From the NCBI GenBank assembly GCA_019635415.1, contig JAHBZN010000002.1:682001-746000 (forward strand): a DNA stretch of 64,000 bases. Direction: 5' to 3'. Source of the DNA: Ramlibacter sp. Its GTDB lineage: Bacteria; Pseudomonadota; Gammaproteobacteria; Burkholderiales; Burkholderiaceae_C. Position 1 is the first letter of the stretch. Each line of letters opens with the position of its first letter. The notes under the pieces were generated by a model, which was given only the letters and a program-made list of their open reading frames with translations, did no database searches and was not told the DNA's origin. The position numbers and the translations under genes were made by a program. Positions 17,688 through 25,945 of the stretch are shown in pieces.

Positions 17688-18230
17688 TCAGGCGGCGCGC
17701 CAGAAGATGTAGCCGGCCTGGTACTTGACGATCTGCTTGGCGCCCATGTTGCCGGCGCCGCAGGCGTCCGCCGGGGCGACGCCGCCCTGCGTGTTCACGC
17801 GCTGGATGTAGGTGGTGCCGGTGAGCGTGCCGTTGCCCGAGGCCGGGTTGGCCTGCACCAGCTGCATCGGGATGTTGCCGGTGCCGCCGGGTGCCACCGC
17901 CAGCTGTTTGCCCGTGACCTTGACGCCATCCATGCCTTCCCACGTGGCGGGCGGGCCGTAGTACTTGCCGACCTGCGTGCCGCCATGGGCGTTGAGTTTG
18001 GCGTCAGGGCCGGCAAAGACCCATTCGAACTGGCCCGCGGCGTTGGCCTTGGCGCGGCATTCGTAGGTGATGTCACCCACCCCCACGGTTTCCCAGAAGA
18101 CCTTGTGGCCGGCCGGCACCTGCACGGCCGGCGGCAGGGCCGACTGGTCAAACGACTTCATCATGGGGCTGCTGGCGCAGGCGCCAAGCAGGCTCGCGGC
18201 TGCAACAGCCAGTGCGGTGCGAATGATCAT
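17688..18230 (-). CDS. DUF3455 domain lipoprotein
   Basis: A 180-residue protein. The signal peptide has a lipobox LLGAC (Cys18). The mature domain shows PPAVQVPAGHKVFWETVGVGDITYEC near its start, FEWVFAGPDAKLNAHGG in the middle, and YIQRVNTQGGVAPADACGA near the end, which is the DUF3455 pattern. Members are envelope proteins of unknown function found in proteobacteria and fungi. The start at 18230 is chosen because AGGAG lies eight bases upstream. The gene stands alone between a hairpin at 18266-18289 and its own terminator. Confidence 0.82.
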   Translation of the reverse strand: MIIRTALAVAAASLLGACASSPMMKSFDQSALPPAVQVPAGHKVFWETVGVGDITYECRAKANAAGQFEWVFAGPDAKLNAHGGTQVGKYYGPPATWEGMDGVKVTGKQLAVAPGGTGNIPMQLVQANPASGNGTLTGTTYIQRVNTQGGVAPADACGAGNMGAKQIVKYQAGYIFWRAA

Positions 18231-18265
18231 GGTGATGACTCCTGAATACGTTTCGTGGTTTGAGT

Positions 18266-18289
18266 GGGTGGCACCCTCCGGTGCCACCC
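18266..18289. repeat. Perfect 10-bp inverted repeat between same-strand genes
   Basis: GGGTGGCACC (18266-18275), a 4-base loop, and GGTGCCACCC (18280-18289). No T-run follows on the minus strand, so it is either a weak terminator for the LysR gene, an mRNA-end stabiliser, or a site within the promoter region of the DUF3455 gene. Confidence 0.5.
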
Positions 18290-18333
18290 GCTTTACGCGG
18301 CTGTTGCCGCGCCGGATTCAGGCCCCCGGGCAA

Positions 18334-19218
18334 TCACCCCTGGCGGAACTGGGCCAATGTGGCCAGCAGGTTGCGCGTGGCACCGTCCAGCGCTGGCAGC
18401 GGGCGGTGCACCACCGTGGTCTGGCGCGTCAGGGCCGGGCTCAGCGGCCGGGTCTGCAGGCTGGGGGGCAGGGCCTGGTCCGGGTGCTCCTGCGGCAGCA
18501 CGGCGGCGCCGTAGCCGGCCGACACGAGGCTCTTGATGGCTTCGGTGTAGTTGAGCTCGATGCGCGCGCGCGGCGACAGCCCGGCCCGCGCGAACCACGC
18601 CATGGTCTGGCGGTACAGGTGGGTGCTGGCATCGCCAAAGATCAGCGGCCGTGCGGCCAGCCATTGCGGCGTGACGCGCCGCGGGGCCTGCCAGTCCGCC
18701 GGCAGGTAGGCCACCACCGGGTCGCGCCGCCAGGGCGTGACCGTCATGCCCGGCACGGGCCCGGGCGCGGCCACCAGCCCCACGTCGAGCGTGCCCTGGG
18801 CCAGCCGCGCCAGCCCGTCGCTGGTGCCGATGATGCTGACCTCCACGTCGATGCCCGGGTGCTCGCGCGCCATGGCCTCGAGCACCCGGGGCAGCAGGAA
18901 CACCAGCAGCCCCGTGGTGGAGCCCAGGCGTACGCGGCCCACGCTGCCCTGCGCGTGACGCGTCACGGCGGCAATGGCGTCGTCGGCGTCGCGCAGCAGC
19001 TGCCGCGCGCGGTCCACCAGCACCGCGCCGGCCGGCGTGGGCACCACGCGCTTGCCGCCGCGCAGCACCAGCGGCGTGCCCAGGCGCGATTCGAGCTCGC
19101 TCACATGCAGGCTCACGGTGGGCTGGGCCAGGTGCAGGGCCTGCGCCGCCGCCGAGAAGGTGCCCAGGTCGGTGATGGAGACCAGCGTGCGAAGCTGGTC
19201 GAGGTTCAGTTCACGCAT
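18334..19218 (-). CDS. LysR family transcriptional regulator
   Basis: A 294-residue regulator. The N-terminal winged helix-turn-helix is typical (LNLDQLRTLVSITDLGTFSAAAQALHLAQPTVSLHVSELE split over residues 4-43), and the effector domain starts around residue 93 (GRVRLGSTTGLLVFLLPRVLEAM). The effector is not predictable. LysR proteins normally control a divergent neighbour; here the divergent gene is the small DUF1127 protein 93 bases away, whose upstream region (19219-19310) may contain the operator. Confidence 0.93.
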   Translation of the reverse strand: MRELNLDQLRTLVSITDLGTFSAAAQALHLAQPTVSLHVSELESRLGTPLVLRGGKRVVPTPAGAVLVDRARQLLRDADDAIAAVTRHAQGSVGRVRLGSTTGLLVFLLPRVLEAMAREHPGIDVEVSIIGTSDGLARLAQGTLDVGLVAAPGPVPGMTVTPWRRDPVVAYLPADWQAPRRVTPQWLAARPLIFGDASTHLYRQTMAWFARAGLSPRARIELNYTEAIKSLVSAGYGAAVLPQEHPDQALPPSLQTRPLSPALTRQTTVVHRPLPALDGATRNLLATLAQFRQG

Positions 19219-19310
19219 CAGTAATCCTGATAGATTGGATCAGAAATCTCAACTTTTCAAATGTGAGTGTAGCGGCCACCATCGGTGCCTGTCTTCAAAG
19301 GAGCAAGGCG

Positions 19311-19580
19311 ATGGGACTGATGAACGGGCTGTGGGACTGGCTGTTGGGCGCGCACGCGCACCAGCGCCTGGGCGAGGGGGAGTTGCGCGGCATGACCGAC
19401 CGCGAGCTGGCCGACCTGGGCATCGGCCGCAGCGAGGTGCCGGCGCTGCTGCACGCCGACCTCGACGCCTGGCGCTATGTCACATGGCCCGGAACAGGTG
19501 GGCGTACAGGCGGCTCACCGGCAGCTTCTCCGGGCGTCCGCGCAAGGCCAGATGGAGCTTGCCGGCTTCGTCGCGCGTGA
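19311..19580 (+). CDS. DUF1127-like small protein with an extended C-terminus
   Basis: The 89-residue reading starts MGLMNGLWDWLLG and contains the DUF1127 motif ELRGMTDRELADLGIGRSEVPALL (residues about 24-47). DUF1127 proteins are usually 45-70 residues, arginine-rich, and involved in RNA or phosphate and carbon metabolism regulation. AAGGAG at 19298-19303 supports the start. The last 33 residues (after WRYVTWPG) are low-complexity and read antisense to the convergent LytTR gene over 101 bases, so the original stop was probably lost and the tail is a read-through extension. Confidence 0.7.
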   Translation: MGLMNGLWDWLLGAHAHQRLGEGELRGMTDRELADLGIGRSEVPALLHADLDAWRYVTWPGTGGRTGGSPAASPGVRARPDGACRLRRA

Positions 19581-20307
19581 CCGTGTCGATGGCCTCGGCG
19601 CGCACCACGGTGCCGCGGTGCACCTGCCAGAAGGCCTGCGCGTCGAGCTGGGGCAGCAGCTCCTTGAGCGAGGTGCGGATCAGGTACTCATGGCCACCGG
19701 TGAGCACGCGCACGTACTTGTCGGCGGCCTCGAAGTACAGCACCTCGTCCACCGGCACCATGCGGATGCTGGTGCCCACGCTGGCCTGAATCACTTTGAG
19801 CGGGCTTGCCGGGCCCGGCGGTGCGGCCGCCGGCGCCGCGCCGCCCAGGGCCGTGGCATTGTTCAGCAGGTGCCGCAACTGGCCGAGCGTGGCTTCAAAG
19901 TCGGGCGCCTGCAGCAGGCGCTGCGCCAGCGCCTGCTGCAGCTTGGCCACCGTTTTCTGCAGGCGCGCGCCCTGCACGGGCTTGAGCACGTAGTCCACGG
20001 CCTGTGCCTCGAAGGCCTGCACGGCGTACTGGTCGTAGGCGGTCACGAACACCAGCGCGGGAAAGGGCCGGTCGGTGGCGTCCCATTCGTCCGCCAGGGC
20101 CACGGCGGCGTCAATGCCGCTCTGGCCGGGCATGCGGATGTCGAAGAACAGCACGTCGGGTTTCAGGGCCAATGCCTCGCGCACGGCACTGGCGCCATCG
20201 CCCACGGTGGCCAGGATCTGCAGCGCCGGCCAGGCGCGGGCCAGTTCCGCCGCCAGGGCCTGGGCCAGCAGGGGCTCGTCTTCGGCAATGAGGGCGCTGG
20301 CGTTCAT
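19480..20307 (-). CDS. LytR/AlgR family response regulator (LytTR DNA-binding domain)
   Basis: A 275-residue regulator. The receiver domain has acidic residues Glu9-Asp10, phosphoacceptor Asp56 (DVLFFDIRMPG) and a conserved Lys in YVLKPVQ. A Pro/Ala linker (about 150-165) precedes the C-terminal LytTR domain (VDEVLYFEAADKYVRVLT, LIRTSLKEL, FWQVHRGTVV). It is the partner of the kinase gene it overlaps by four bases (ATGA at 20304-20307). LytTR proteins bind direct repeats upstream of target genes; none is assigned here. Confidence 0.92.
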   Translation of the reverse strand: MNASALIAEDEPLLAQALAAELARAWPALQILATVGDGASAVREALALKPDVLFFDIRMPGQSGIDAAVALADEWDATDRPFPALVFVTAYDQYAVQAFEAQAVDYVLKPVQGARLQKTVAKLQQALAQRLLQAPDFEATLGQLRHLLNNATALGGAAPAAAPPGPASPLKVIQASVGTSIRMVPVDEVLYFEAADKYVRVLTGGHEYLIRTSLKELLPQLDAQAFWQVHRGTVVRAEAIDTVTRDEAGKLHLALRGRPEKLPVSRLYAHLFRAM

Positions 20308-21362
20308 GGTTTTGAGGGAAATCGAACGATAGCCCTCGTCCCACCGCCACTTTGTGCTACCAATTCAATAGCAGATTCGGGGCCGAAGGCCGTGGCCAGC
20401 CGTTCGCGCACCTGCGACACGCCAAAGCCCTGGCCGGCCGTCACGGTGCTTTCGTCGGGCTCATGCGCGGGCAGCCCCACGCCGGTGTCGGTCACCTCCA
20501 GCACCAGCTCGCCCTCCTGCTGGCTGGCCGCCACGCGGATGTGGCCCCCCGGCACCTTGGGCTCGAGCCCGTGCTTGATGGCGTTTTCCACCAGCGGCTG
20601 CAGCAGCAGGGGCGGCACCGGCCGGAACGCCAGCGCGTCGGGCAGGTCCAGCGTGTAGCTCAGGCGCGGGCCCATGCGCACCGCCATCAGTTCGAGGTAG
20701 TCGCGCAGCCGGTCGAACTCGGCCTGCAGCGGGTGGGCGCTGTTGCGCGAGGCGCTGAGCGTGGCGCGCAGGTAGGCGATCATGTGGTCCAGCATCTGCT
20801 GGGCGCGCTGGGTGTCGGTGCCGATCAGCACGCGCAGGTTGGCCAGCGTGTTGAACAGCATGTGCGGCTCCAGCTGGGTTTCCAGCACCTTGAGCCGGGC
20901 CTCGTTCGCGTGCTGGCGCGCCTCCGCCATCTTGCGCTCCAGATAGGCGCCCTTGTTGATGTTGTAGAAGTAGTAGCTGCCCGCGCTGCCTGCCAGCACG
21001 GTGATCAGGATCGAGGTGCGCAGCTCGCCCGGCGGTGGCGTGCTGCCCGGCGGGTAGAACTGGAAGATCCGGCACAGTGCATCACCCAGGGCCGTGCCGC
21101 CCAGGTAGCCCACCAGAATGCCGGTGGCCACCAGCGCCGGGCCTTGCCAGCCCTGCGGCCACCCGGTTTCGGCGGCCGAGGGAAAGAACTCCCGCCCCAG
21201 GTCGATCACCCCCCAGGTCAGCGTGGCGATGAGCAGCGAGAACACCACGGGCGGGCCGTAGGGCCGGTCGGGCAGGAAGGCGTACTGGATGGTGGCCACG
21301 GCCATGGCAAACGCCAGCACCTGCAGGAAGTTGCGCAGCTTGGAAACCCAGTCGATGAGCAT
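20304..21362 (-). CDS. LytS-type sensor histidine kinase
   Basis: A 352-residue membrane kinase. The N-terminal third has four hydrophobic segments (about residues 10-30, 38-55, 73-95 and 118-140). The His_kinase (PF06580) motif follows as LEPHMLFNTLANLRVLI with the phosphorylated His, then the N-box LVENAIKHGLEP and the G-box DTGVGLP/GQGFGVSQV of the ATPase domain. The start at 21362 lies two bases from the upstream 2TM gene stop. The last 23 residues include a dispersed-element copy (AIELVAQSGGGTRAI). No extracellular sensor domain is seen, so it probably senses the membrane or a membrane partner such as the 2TM protein. Confidence 0.9.
   Translation of the reverse strand: MLIDWVSKLRNFLQVLAFAMAVATIQYAFLPDRPYGPPVVFSLLIATLTWGVIDLGREFFPSAAETGWPQGWQGPALVATGILVGYLGGTALGDALCRIFQFYPPGSTPPPGELRTSILITVLAGSAGSYYFYNINKGAYLERKMAEARQHANEARLKVLETQLEPHMLFNTLANLRVLIGTDTQRAQQMLDHMIAYLRATLSASRNSAHPLQAEFDRLRDYLELMAVRMGPRLSYTLDLPDALAFRPVPPLLLQPLVENAIKHGLEPKVPGGHIRVAASQQEGELVLEVTDTGVGLPAHEPDESTVTAGQGFGVSQVRERLATAFGPESAIELVAQSGGGTRAIVRFPSKP
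20329..20372 (-). repeat. Dispersed 44-nt element, copy 5 (in the C-terminus of the histidine kinase)
   Basis: Minus strand: GCTAT-N7-GTAGC (20356-20372), a 17-base spacer, then CGAGGGCTAT (20329-20338). The first GCT is codon 331 of the kinase. Confidence 0.75.
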
Positions 21363-21364
21363 GC

Positions 21365-21661
21365 TCAGCGCCGCTCTTGCTGGCGTTGCAGGCGTTCGCG
21401 TTCCCGTTGCACCATGCGCTCGCGCAGCCCGGTGCCCTTGCCGATCAGGAACACCGAGGCGCCGTGCAGCGCCAGCCCCAGGCCCCAGCCCAGCAGCGGG
21501 AACACCGACCATGGCCGTGAGCCGAAGGCGTATTTCGACAGGCCGAACACCACCAGGTTGACCAGCACGTAGGCACAGGCGTGGATGTACCAGCCGAGCT
21601 TGGCGCCGGCGCGCCGGCGTGCCAGCGCATCGATTTCTTCAGGGGACAGGTGTTGGGTCAT
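21365..21661 (-). CDS. 2TM domain protein
   Basis: A 98-residue protein with the 2TM domain: a conserved basic helix (LARRRAGAKLGWYIHACAYVLVN over two turns), a first membrane segment (about 25-42), PWSVFPLLGWGLGLALHG as the second, and a charged C-terminal helix (LRERMVQRERERLQRQ). In other bacteria this small domain is found next to or fused to LytS-type kinases, which fits the two-base gap to the kinase here. A paralogue lies at 24982-25278. Confidence 0.85.
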   Translation of the reverse strand: MTQHLSPEEIDALARRRAGAKLGWYIHACAYVLVNLVVFGLSKYAFGSRPWSVFPLLGWGLGLALHGASVFLIGKGTGLRERMVQRERERLQRQQERR

Positions 21662-21685
21662 GGTGGGCAGGAGCTGCTCCGGATT

Positions 21686-22696
21686 TTAGGGGGCAGGCAC
21701 GGTGCAGGCGCGCACCACGGCCTGCACGGCGTCGGGCTGCAGGGTCAGGCCGATGTGGCCGGTGCCGTCCACCAGCGTCACCGGCACGGCGCGGCCGGCC
21801 TCGGCAAACACTTCGGCATAGCGGCTGGCGTCGAAGAGTTCGTCATTGCGGCCGGCCACGATGCGCAGGGGCTGGCGGGCGTTGCGGATGTCGGCCTGGT
21901 AGTCGTCGTGCGGCCGGAAGCCGGCGTACAGCGTGAAGTCGTAGCTGGCGGTGAGGCGCTCGCGCGCCGCGTCGTTGAGGCCGAAGCGCAGCACCGGGAG
22001 TTCGTTCCAGTCGGTGATGCCTGCCTTGTTCAGCAGCGTGAGGGCCACCAGCCGCGGCAGACCGACCGAGACCCAGCCCGCGCCGCTGCCGCCGCCGCGG
22101 TGGGTGGGCGCGTTGTGGTGCAGGTAGGGCGCGAGCAGCACATAGCGGTCGAACAGCGCCTGGCGCGGCCCGCCCGCGAAGCGCAGCGCGAAGCCGCCCC
22201 CCGAGGAGAAGCCCACCAGCGTGCTGGGGCCGGCATATGGCGTGGCGCGCAGGAAGTCCTCCACGTCGTCCTCGAGCTGGCCGATGTAGCTGGCGTGCCC
22301 GCGCTCACCGGACTCTCCATGGCCGCGCATGTCGAGCGCGGCCACGTCGAAACCGGCCTGGGCCAGGGCGCGTGCCAGCACGTGCATGGAACGCGCGCGG
22401 GCCGACGAGCCGTGCACCAGCACCACGCGCCGCGCCTGGGGCGTGGCGCCGGTGGCAGGGTAGTGCAGCCAGGCCATGCGCGTGCCGTCACGCGCCATGT
22501 AGTGGCGGGATGGCGGCACGTCCGAGAAGTCGGCCCGGGCAAACGGCTCGTTGATGCTGTCCAGCGGGGCAATGGGGTCGGGCCCGCCCCAGGCCAGGGC
22601 GGCGCTCAGCGCAGCCAGCAAGGTGGCGAGAAGGGTGGCAATGATCAGCAGCACGGTGGCGACGGGGCCTTGCAGGGCGGCGGGCAGGGAGGGCAT
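21686..22696 (-). CDS. Alpha/beta hydrolase, membrane-anchored
   Basis: A 336-residue hydrolase. An N-terminal hydrophobic segment (about 10-33) anchors it. The fold landmarks are VVLVHGSSARARSMHVLA (oxyanion region), LDMRGHGESG, the nucleophile elbow LVGFSSGGGFALRFAGG, and a late catalytic His in DGTGHIGL. The pattern resembles monoacylglycerol lipase-like serine hydrolases. The start at 22696 (MPSLPAALQGPV) is preferred because the preceding in-frame sequence overlaps the upstream hydrolase gene. Third of three hydrolases in the run. Confidence 0.85.
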   Translation of the reverse strand: MPSLPAALQGPVATVLLIIATLLATLLAALSAALAWGGPDPIAPLDSINEPFARADFSDVPPSRHYMARDGTRMAWLHYPATGATPQARRVVLVHGSSARARSMHVLARALAQAGFDVAALDMRGHGESGERGHASYIGQLEDDVEDFLRATPYAGPSTLVGFSSGGGFALRFAGGPRQALFDRYVLLAPYLHHNAPTHRGGGSGAGWVSVGLPRLVALTLLNKAGITDWNELPVLRFGLNDAARERLTASYDFTLYAGFRPHDDYQADIRNARQPLRIVAGRNDELFDASRYAEVFAEAGRAVPVTLVDGTGHIGLTLQPDAVQAVVRACTVPAP

Positions 22697-22709
22697 GGCA
22701 GGTGGTGAA

Positions 22710-23780
22710 TCAGGGCAGCAGGTGCCGGCGCATGAAGGCGGTGATCTGGCGATCGACCTGCGGCAGCATGCTGCGGTCAAAACCCGGCGGGTCGCTCAGC
22801 AGGTCCTGGGCGACGGAGCCGGGCTCAAAGGTTGGCAGAGGCGACAGCATCGCACCATGTCCGGCCTCTGGCAAGTCGGCCACGGTCTCGCACGGCACGC
22901 ATGCCGCGCGCACGGCCTCCACATGGAAGCGCGGGATCTGGTTGATGTCCTTGCGCGCGATGACCAGGCCCAGCGGAATGCGGGGCCGGGCCAGCGAGGC
23001 CATGTCGAAATCGGCCGCAAAGGGCACACTGGCCACGGCGGCCTGGATGCGGGGGTCGGTGTAGGCCTGCCAGGTGGCGTCGTCGAAGCGTTGCCGGATC
23101 ACGCCCAATGCGACCGAGGTCTTGAGGCCATCCAGCCAGTTGCCGCGCAGCCGCGTGACGAAGCCCACGCAGGAGGAGAAATCCTCGGTGATGTGGGCTT
23201 CGCAGTGCTGCCTGAACAGTGCCGGGGACCAGCGCCCGCCCGCCAGTGTGAGCGCGGTGTGGCCGCCGGCCGAGCCGCCGAACAGCCCCACCTTGTCGAG
23301 TTGCAGCAGGGCCGCGAAGCGCGGCGTGCGGCCCAGCGTGTCGATGGCGCGCGAGACCTCCGCAGGGCGGCGCTTCCAGCTCTCGGGGCCGGGCGTGCTG
23401 AAGTCCTTGTAGTTGTCGGCATGGTGTTCAGGCAGCGCGACGGTGAAGCCGTCTTCCACCAGCGCCCGCGCGAGGTCGGCATGGACCCAGGGCGAACCGC
23501 CGGAGCCATGACTGATGACCACCAGCCGCCCGTTGCCACGGATCGGGGGGGCGTCGACCGCCAGCGTCAGGGTGAAGGGCCCGCGCCGCACGGGCTGCGC
23601 GACCGCATCTGCCGGGTAGTACACGGTGACGGGGCCGTCACCGGGCGCACCGGGCAATTCGGTCAGGCCCACGGCCGCCTGGCTGGTGGCGCTGGCCAGG
23701 GCCAGCGAGGCCGCCAGCAGCGTGGCCCGGAAGGTCCGCGGAGTCGGCAGGTACCGGGGCGAAAGTGGAGGGCGTTTCAT
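22710..23780 (-). CDS. Secreted dienelactone hydrolase-like alpha/beta hydrolase
   Basis: A 356-residue protein. A signal peptide runs over residues 1-36 (MKRPPLSPRY, hydrophobic core ending TSQA). Key elements are RLVVISHGSGGSPWVHADLAR (oxyanion region), LPEHHADNYKD, the nucleophile VGLFGGSAGGHTALTLAG, and GHGAMLSPLP containing the probable catalytic His. Three cysteine-containing loops suggest periplasmic disulfides. It resembles the neighbouring gene 23816-24964 in order of motifs and probably arose by tandem duplication. Substrate unknown; the family includes polyester and platelet-activating-factor acetylhydrolase-like enzymes. Confidence 0.85.
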   Translation of the reverse strand: MKRPPLSPRYLPTPRTFRATLLAASLALASATSQAAVGLTELPGAPGDGPVTVYYPADAVAQPVRRGPFTLTLAVDAPPIRGNGRLVVISHGSGGSPWVHADLARALVEDGFTVALPEHHADNYKDFSTPGPESWKRRPAEVSRAIDTLGRTPRFAALLQLDKVGLFGGSAGGHTALTLAGGRWSPALFRQHCEAHITEDFSSCVGFVTRLRGNWLDGLKTSVALGVIRQRFDDATWQAYTDPRIQAAVASVPFAADFDMASLARPRIPLGLVIARKDINQIPRFHVEAVRAACVPCETVADLPEAGHGAMLSPLPTFEPGSVAQDLLSDPPGFDRSMLPQVDRQITAFMRRHLLP

Positions 23781-23815
23781 GGCGTCTGTGCGGGCAAGGT
23801 GGGTGGTGGGCGGAG

Positions 23816-24964
23816 TCAGTGCGCGGGGGTGCCCAGCGTCGCGTCGAAGAACTGCAGGGCCGCTGCGCTGGCCTGGGCGTGCGTGGCGTGGCGGTCCACG
23901 CCGTCCGGATCCTTGCAGAACGGGCCGGCGACCAGTCGCCCCACCAGATTGCACTCGGGAAGAAAGGTGTAGTGCGTCACGCCGGGCAGCACGTCCAGCC
24001 GTGCGGCAGGAATGGCCGCCGCAATGGCCCGAGCGTTGAGCGCTGGCACGGTCTGGTCGTCCTGGGCGCCGACCATCAAGCGCACCGGGATGTGGATCGC
24101 CGCCAGGCTGGCCTGGGTCAACACCGGACCGAGCGCGGGCGAGATCACGAAGGCCGACCTGATGCGGCGGTCCTGGTACGAGGCGCCCGATTCGGCGATG
24201 GCCGCCTTGACGCGGGTGTTGTGGGCCAGCAGGTCGTGCAGGTCGGCGGCGGTGAACTTGGCTTCGGGCGGCAGCTTGCAGTTGGAGTCGGTCGCGTGGC
24301 CGGCGCAGAACTGCTGCCACTGGGCATGGCTGATGCGCGCGCCGGCGGTGGCCAGCGCGGTGTAGCCGCCGATGGAGAAACCGGCCACGCCGATGCGCTG
24401 CGGGTCGATGCGCGGGCCGAACCGTGGATCGGCCAGCAGCCGGTCGAGCACGGCCGAGAGGTCCCGGGGCCGGTCCCACCAGACCACGAAACCTTCGAGC
24501 CGGGCTGCCGGCTCGTAGCCTGTGTTGCCATGGTGGTTGACCGCGGCGACCAGGTAGCCGTGGGCTGCCAGCGACTCGGCAAGCCAGGCCATGGTGGCGG
24601 CCGACCCGCCGGTGCCGTGCGAGATGAGCACCAGGGGCAGGCGGGCGGGGCTGGCGGCCATCGGGGCTCCCTGGGCATTGCGCCCGGCGTTGAAGATGGC
24701 CACGCGCCAGTCGGCTTCCTGCGTGCCGGGGGCCGCCGGGTACCACACGGCGGTGTCCAGGGGGCGCGGACCGGTCTGCGGCCAGTTCTCGCGGGACGCG
24801 TCGGTGTAGGGCACCAGCGTTAGGCCCACAGGCTGGGGCGGCGCGGGCGCTTCGGCCCGGGCCAGCATGGTGGACAGCAGGCCGGCGGCAAGGAGCCCGA
24901 GGTAGCGTGCCGTGCGGCGCTGCAGTCTGTGGAGGAGGGGGAGGGCGGGGGCCATGGGCGTCAT
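23816..24964 (-). CDS. Secreted dienelactone hydrolase-like alpha/beta hydrolase
   Basis: A 382-residue paralogue of the previous gene. The signal sequence covers about residues 1-38 (hydrophobic YLGLLAAGLLSTML, cut near ARA). The oxyanion strand is LPLVLISHGTGGSAATMAWLAE, the substrate-side loop VNHHGNTGYE, the nucleophile elbow IGVAGFSIGGYTALATAG, the acid region MVGAQDDQTVP, and the catalytic His in PGVTHYTFLPEC. Likely a periplasmic esterase or lipase-like enzyme. The start at 24964 is followed closely by a second Met, so the exact start is uncertain by three residues. Confidence 0.85.
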   Translation of the reverse strand: MTPMAPALPLLHRLQRRTARYLGLLAAGLLSTMLARAEAPAPPQPVGLTLVPYTDASRENWPQTGPRPLDTAVWYPAAPGTQEADWRVAIFNAGRNAQGAPMAASPARLPLVLISHGTGGSAATMAWLAESLAAHGYLVAAVNHHGNTGYEPAARLEGFVVWWDRPRDLSAVLDRLLADPRFGPRIDPQRIGVAGFSIGGYTALATAGARISHAQWQQFCAGHATDSNCKLPPEAKFTAADLHDLLAHNTRVKAAIAESGASYQDRRIRSAFVISPALGPVLTQASLAAIHIPVRLMVGAQDDQTVPALNARAIAAAIPAARLDVLPGVTHYTFLPECNLVGRLVAGPFCKDPDGVDRHATHAQASAAALQFFDATLGTPAH

Positions 24965-24981
24965 CTGAATGGGCTGGCGGC

Positions 24982-25278
24982 TTACCACGGGTCGCGCTGC
25001 AGCGTGAGGCGGTTGCGCTCCTGTTGCAGCAGCCTCTGGTACAGGCCGGCACCCGGCGAGGCCAGCAACACCACGGCGCCATGCAACGCCAGGCCCAGGC
25101 CCCAGCCCAGCAGCGGATAGATGGCCCAGCCGCGGCCGCTGGACACCGAAAGGGCCACCAGGAGGAGGTTGACGGCCACGTAGGCCATGGCGTGCACCAG
25201 CCAGCCCAGGCGCATGCCGGCGCGCTTGCGGGCCAGGCGTTCGAGTTGCCGGTCGGCCAGGGGAGTCGAGGAGTTCAT
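24982..25278 (-). CDS. 2TM domain protein (paralogue)
   Basis: A 98-residue protein of the same family and length as 21365-21661. Shared features are LARKRAGMRLGWLVHAMAYVAVN, the YPLLGWGLGLALHGAVVLL segment, and a charged tail (LYQRLLQQERNRL). The pair brackets the three hydrolase genes, which suggests a block duplication or two successive 2TM units in one operon. It starts 42 bases after the DUF6622-like gene. Confidence 0.85.
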   Translation of the reverse strand: MNSSTPLADRQLERLARKRAGMRLGWLVHAMAYVAVNLLLVALSVSSGRGWAIYPLLGWGLGLALHGAVVLLASPGAGLYQRLLQQERNRLTLQRDPW

Positions 25279-25320
25279 GGAATGTCCTTTCTGCGTGGTG
25301 AATTGGGAGGGGGGAGGATG

Positions 25321-25893
25321 TCAGGTGGGGATCTGTCCGGCATCCGCCGGTGCCGATGGGCGGGTCCGCAGCGCGAGGCGCCACAGGCGGGAGGCACGGG
25401 CCAGGAACAGGCCGGTGAAAACGCCGTACAGACTAGCAATGCCGAGCGCGAAAGCGGTGTCGCGTACCAGGGTGGGTTGCAGCGCCAGTTCGACCCCGAC
25501 GATGTACTTGGTCAGGAAGATCCCGACGATCAGCGCCAGGGGCATCCAGCTGCCCGGCATCTGGAACCGCCGCGTGGCCGCGTCGTAGCGGGTGCCGGCG
25601 GGGGCGCTGCGGCCCCAGGTGAGCAGCAGCACCGCGGCGGCGGCCAGCAGCCACATGCCCACGGTCTGTGTCAGCCAGCCAGACGCGCCGAACGCGGTGG
25701 CCAGGCCGTAGGCCGAGAACACTGTCATGGCCAGCGGCATGACGGTGACCCGGCGCAGGCCCACGCTGCGCGGCAGCACCTGGCTGAAGCCGAGCCACAG
25801 CAGCGCGGCGAGCAGGCCCCAGACCCATCGGGGGGTGTTGCCGATGATCTGGCCAAGGGCTTGCGGATGTTGGGTGATGAGCTGGATCAACAT
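25321..25893 (-). CDS. Multi-pass membrane protein (DUF6622-like)
   Basis: A 190-residue integral membrane protein with about five or six hydrophobic segments (25-40, 48-68, 76-95, 117-135, 146-170). The start MLIQLITQHPQALGQIIGNTPRWVW and the TKYIVGVELA segment match a family of uncharacterised membrane proteins that I know as DUF6622. GGAG six bases before the ATG at 25893 supports the start. It is the second gene of the leftward run that ends with the two-component pair. Confidence 0.7.
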   Translation of the reverse strand: MLIQLITQHPQALGQIIGNTPRWVWGLLAALLWLGFSQVLPRSVGLRRVTVMPLAMTVFSAYGLATAFGASGWLTQTVGMWLLAAAAVLLLTWGRSAPAGTRYDAATRRFQMPGSWMPLALIVGIFLTKYIVGVELALQPTLVRDTAFALGIASLYGVFTGLFLARASRLWRLALRTRPSAPADAGQIPT

Positions 25894-25945
25894 GGAGTTC
25901 TCCTGGAAATGAAGCGGGAAGGCGGGGCGGGTGGATCGAACGCGG

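Noticed and set aside
22710..25082. Single 790-residue leftward frame, suggesting a fused double hydrolase
   Set aside because: Only the part after 23780 is real. The upstream half reads another hydrolase gene out of frame; the two genes have separate starts and signal peptides.
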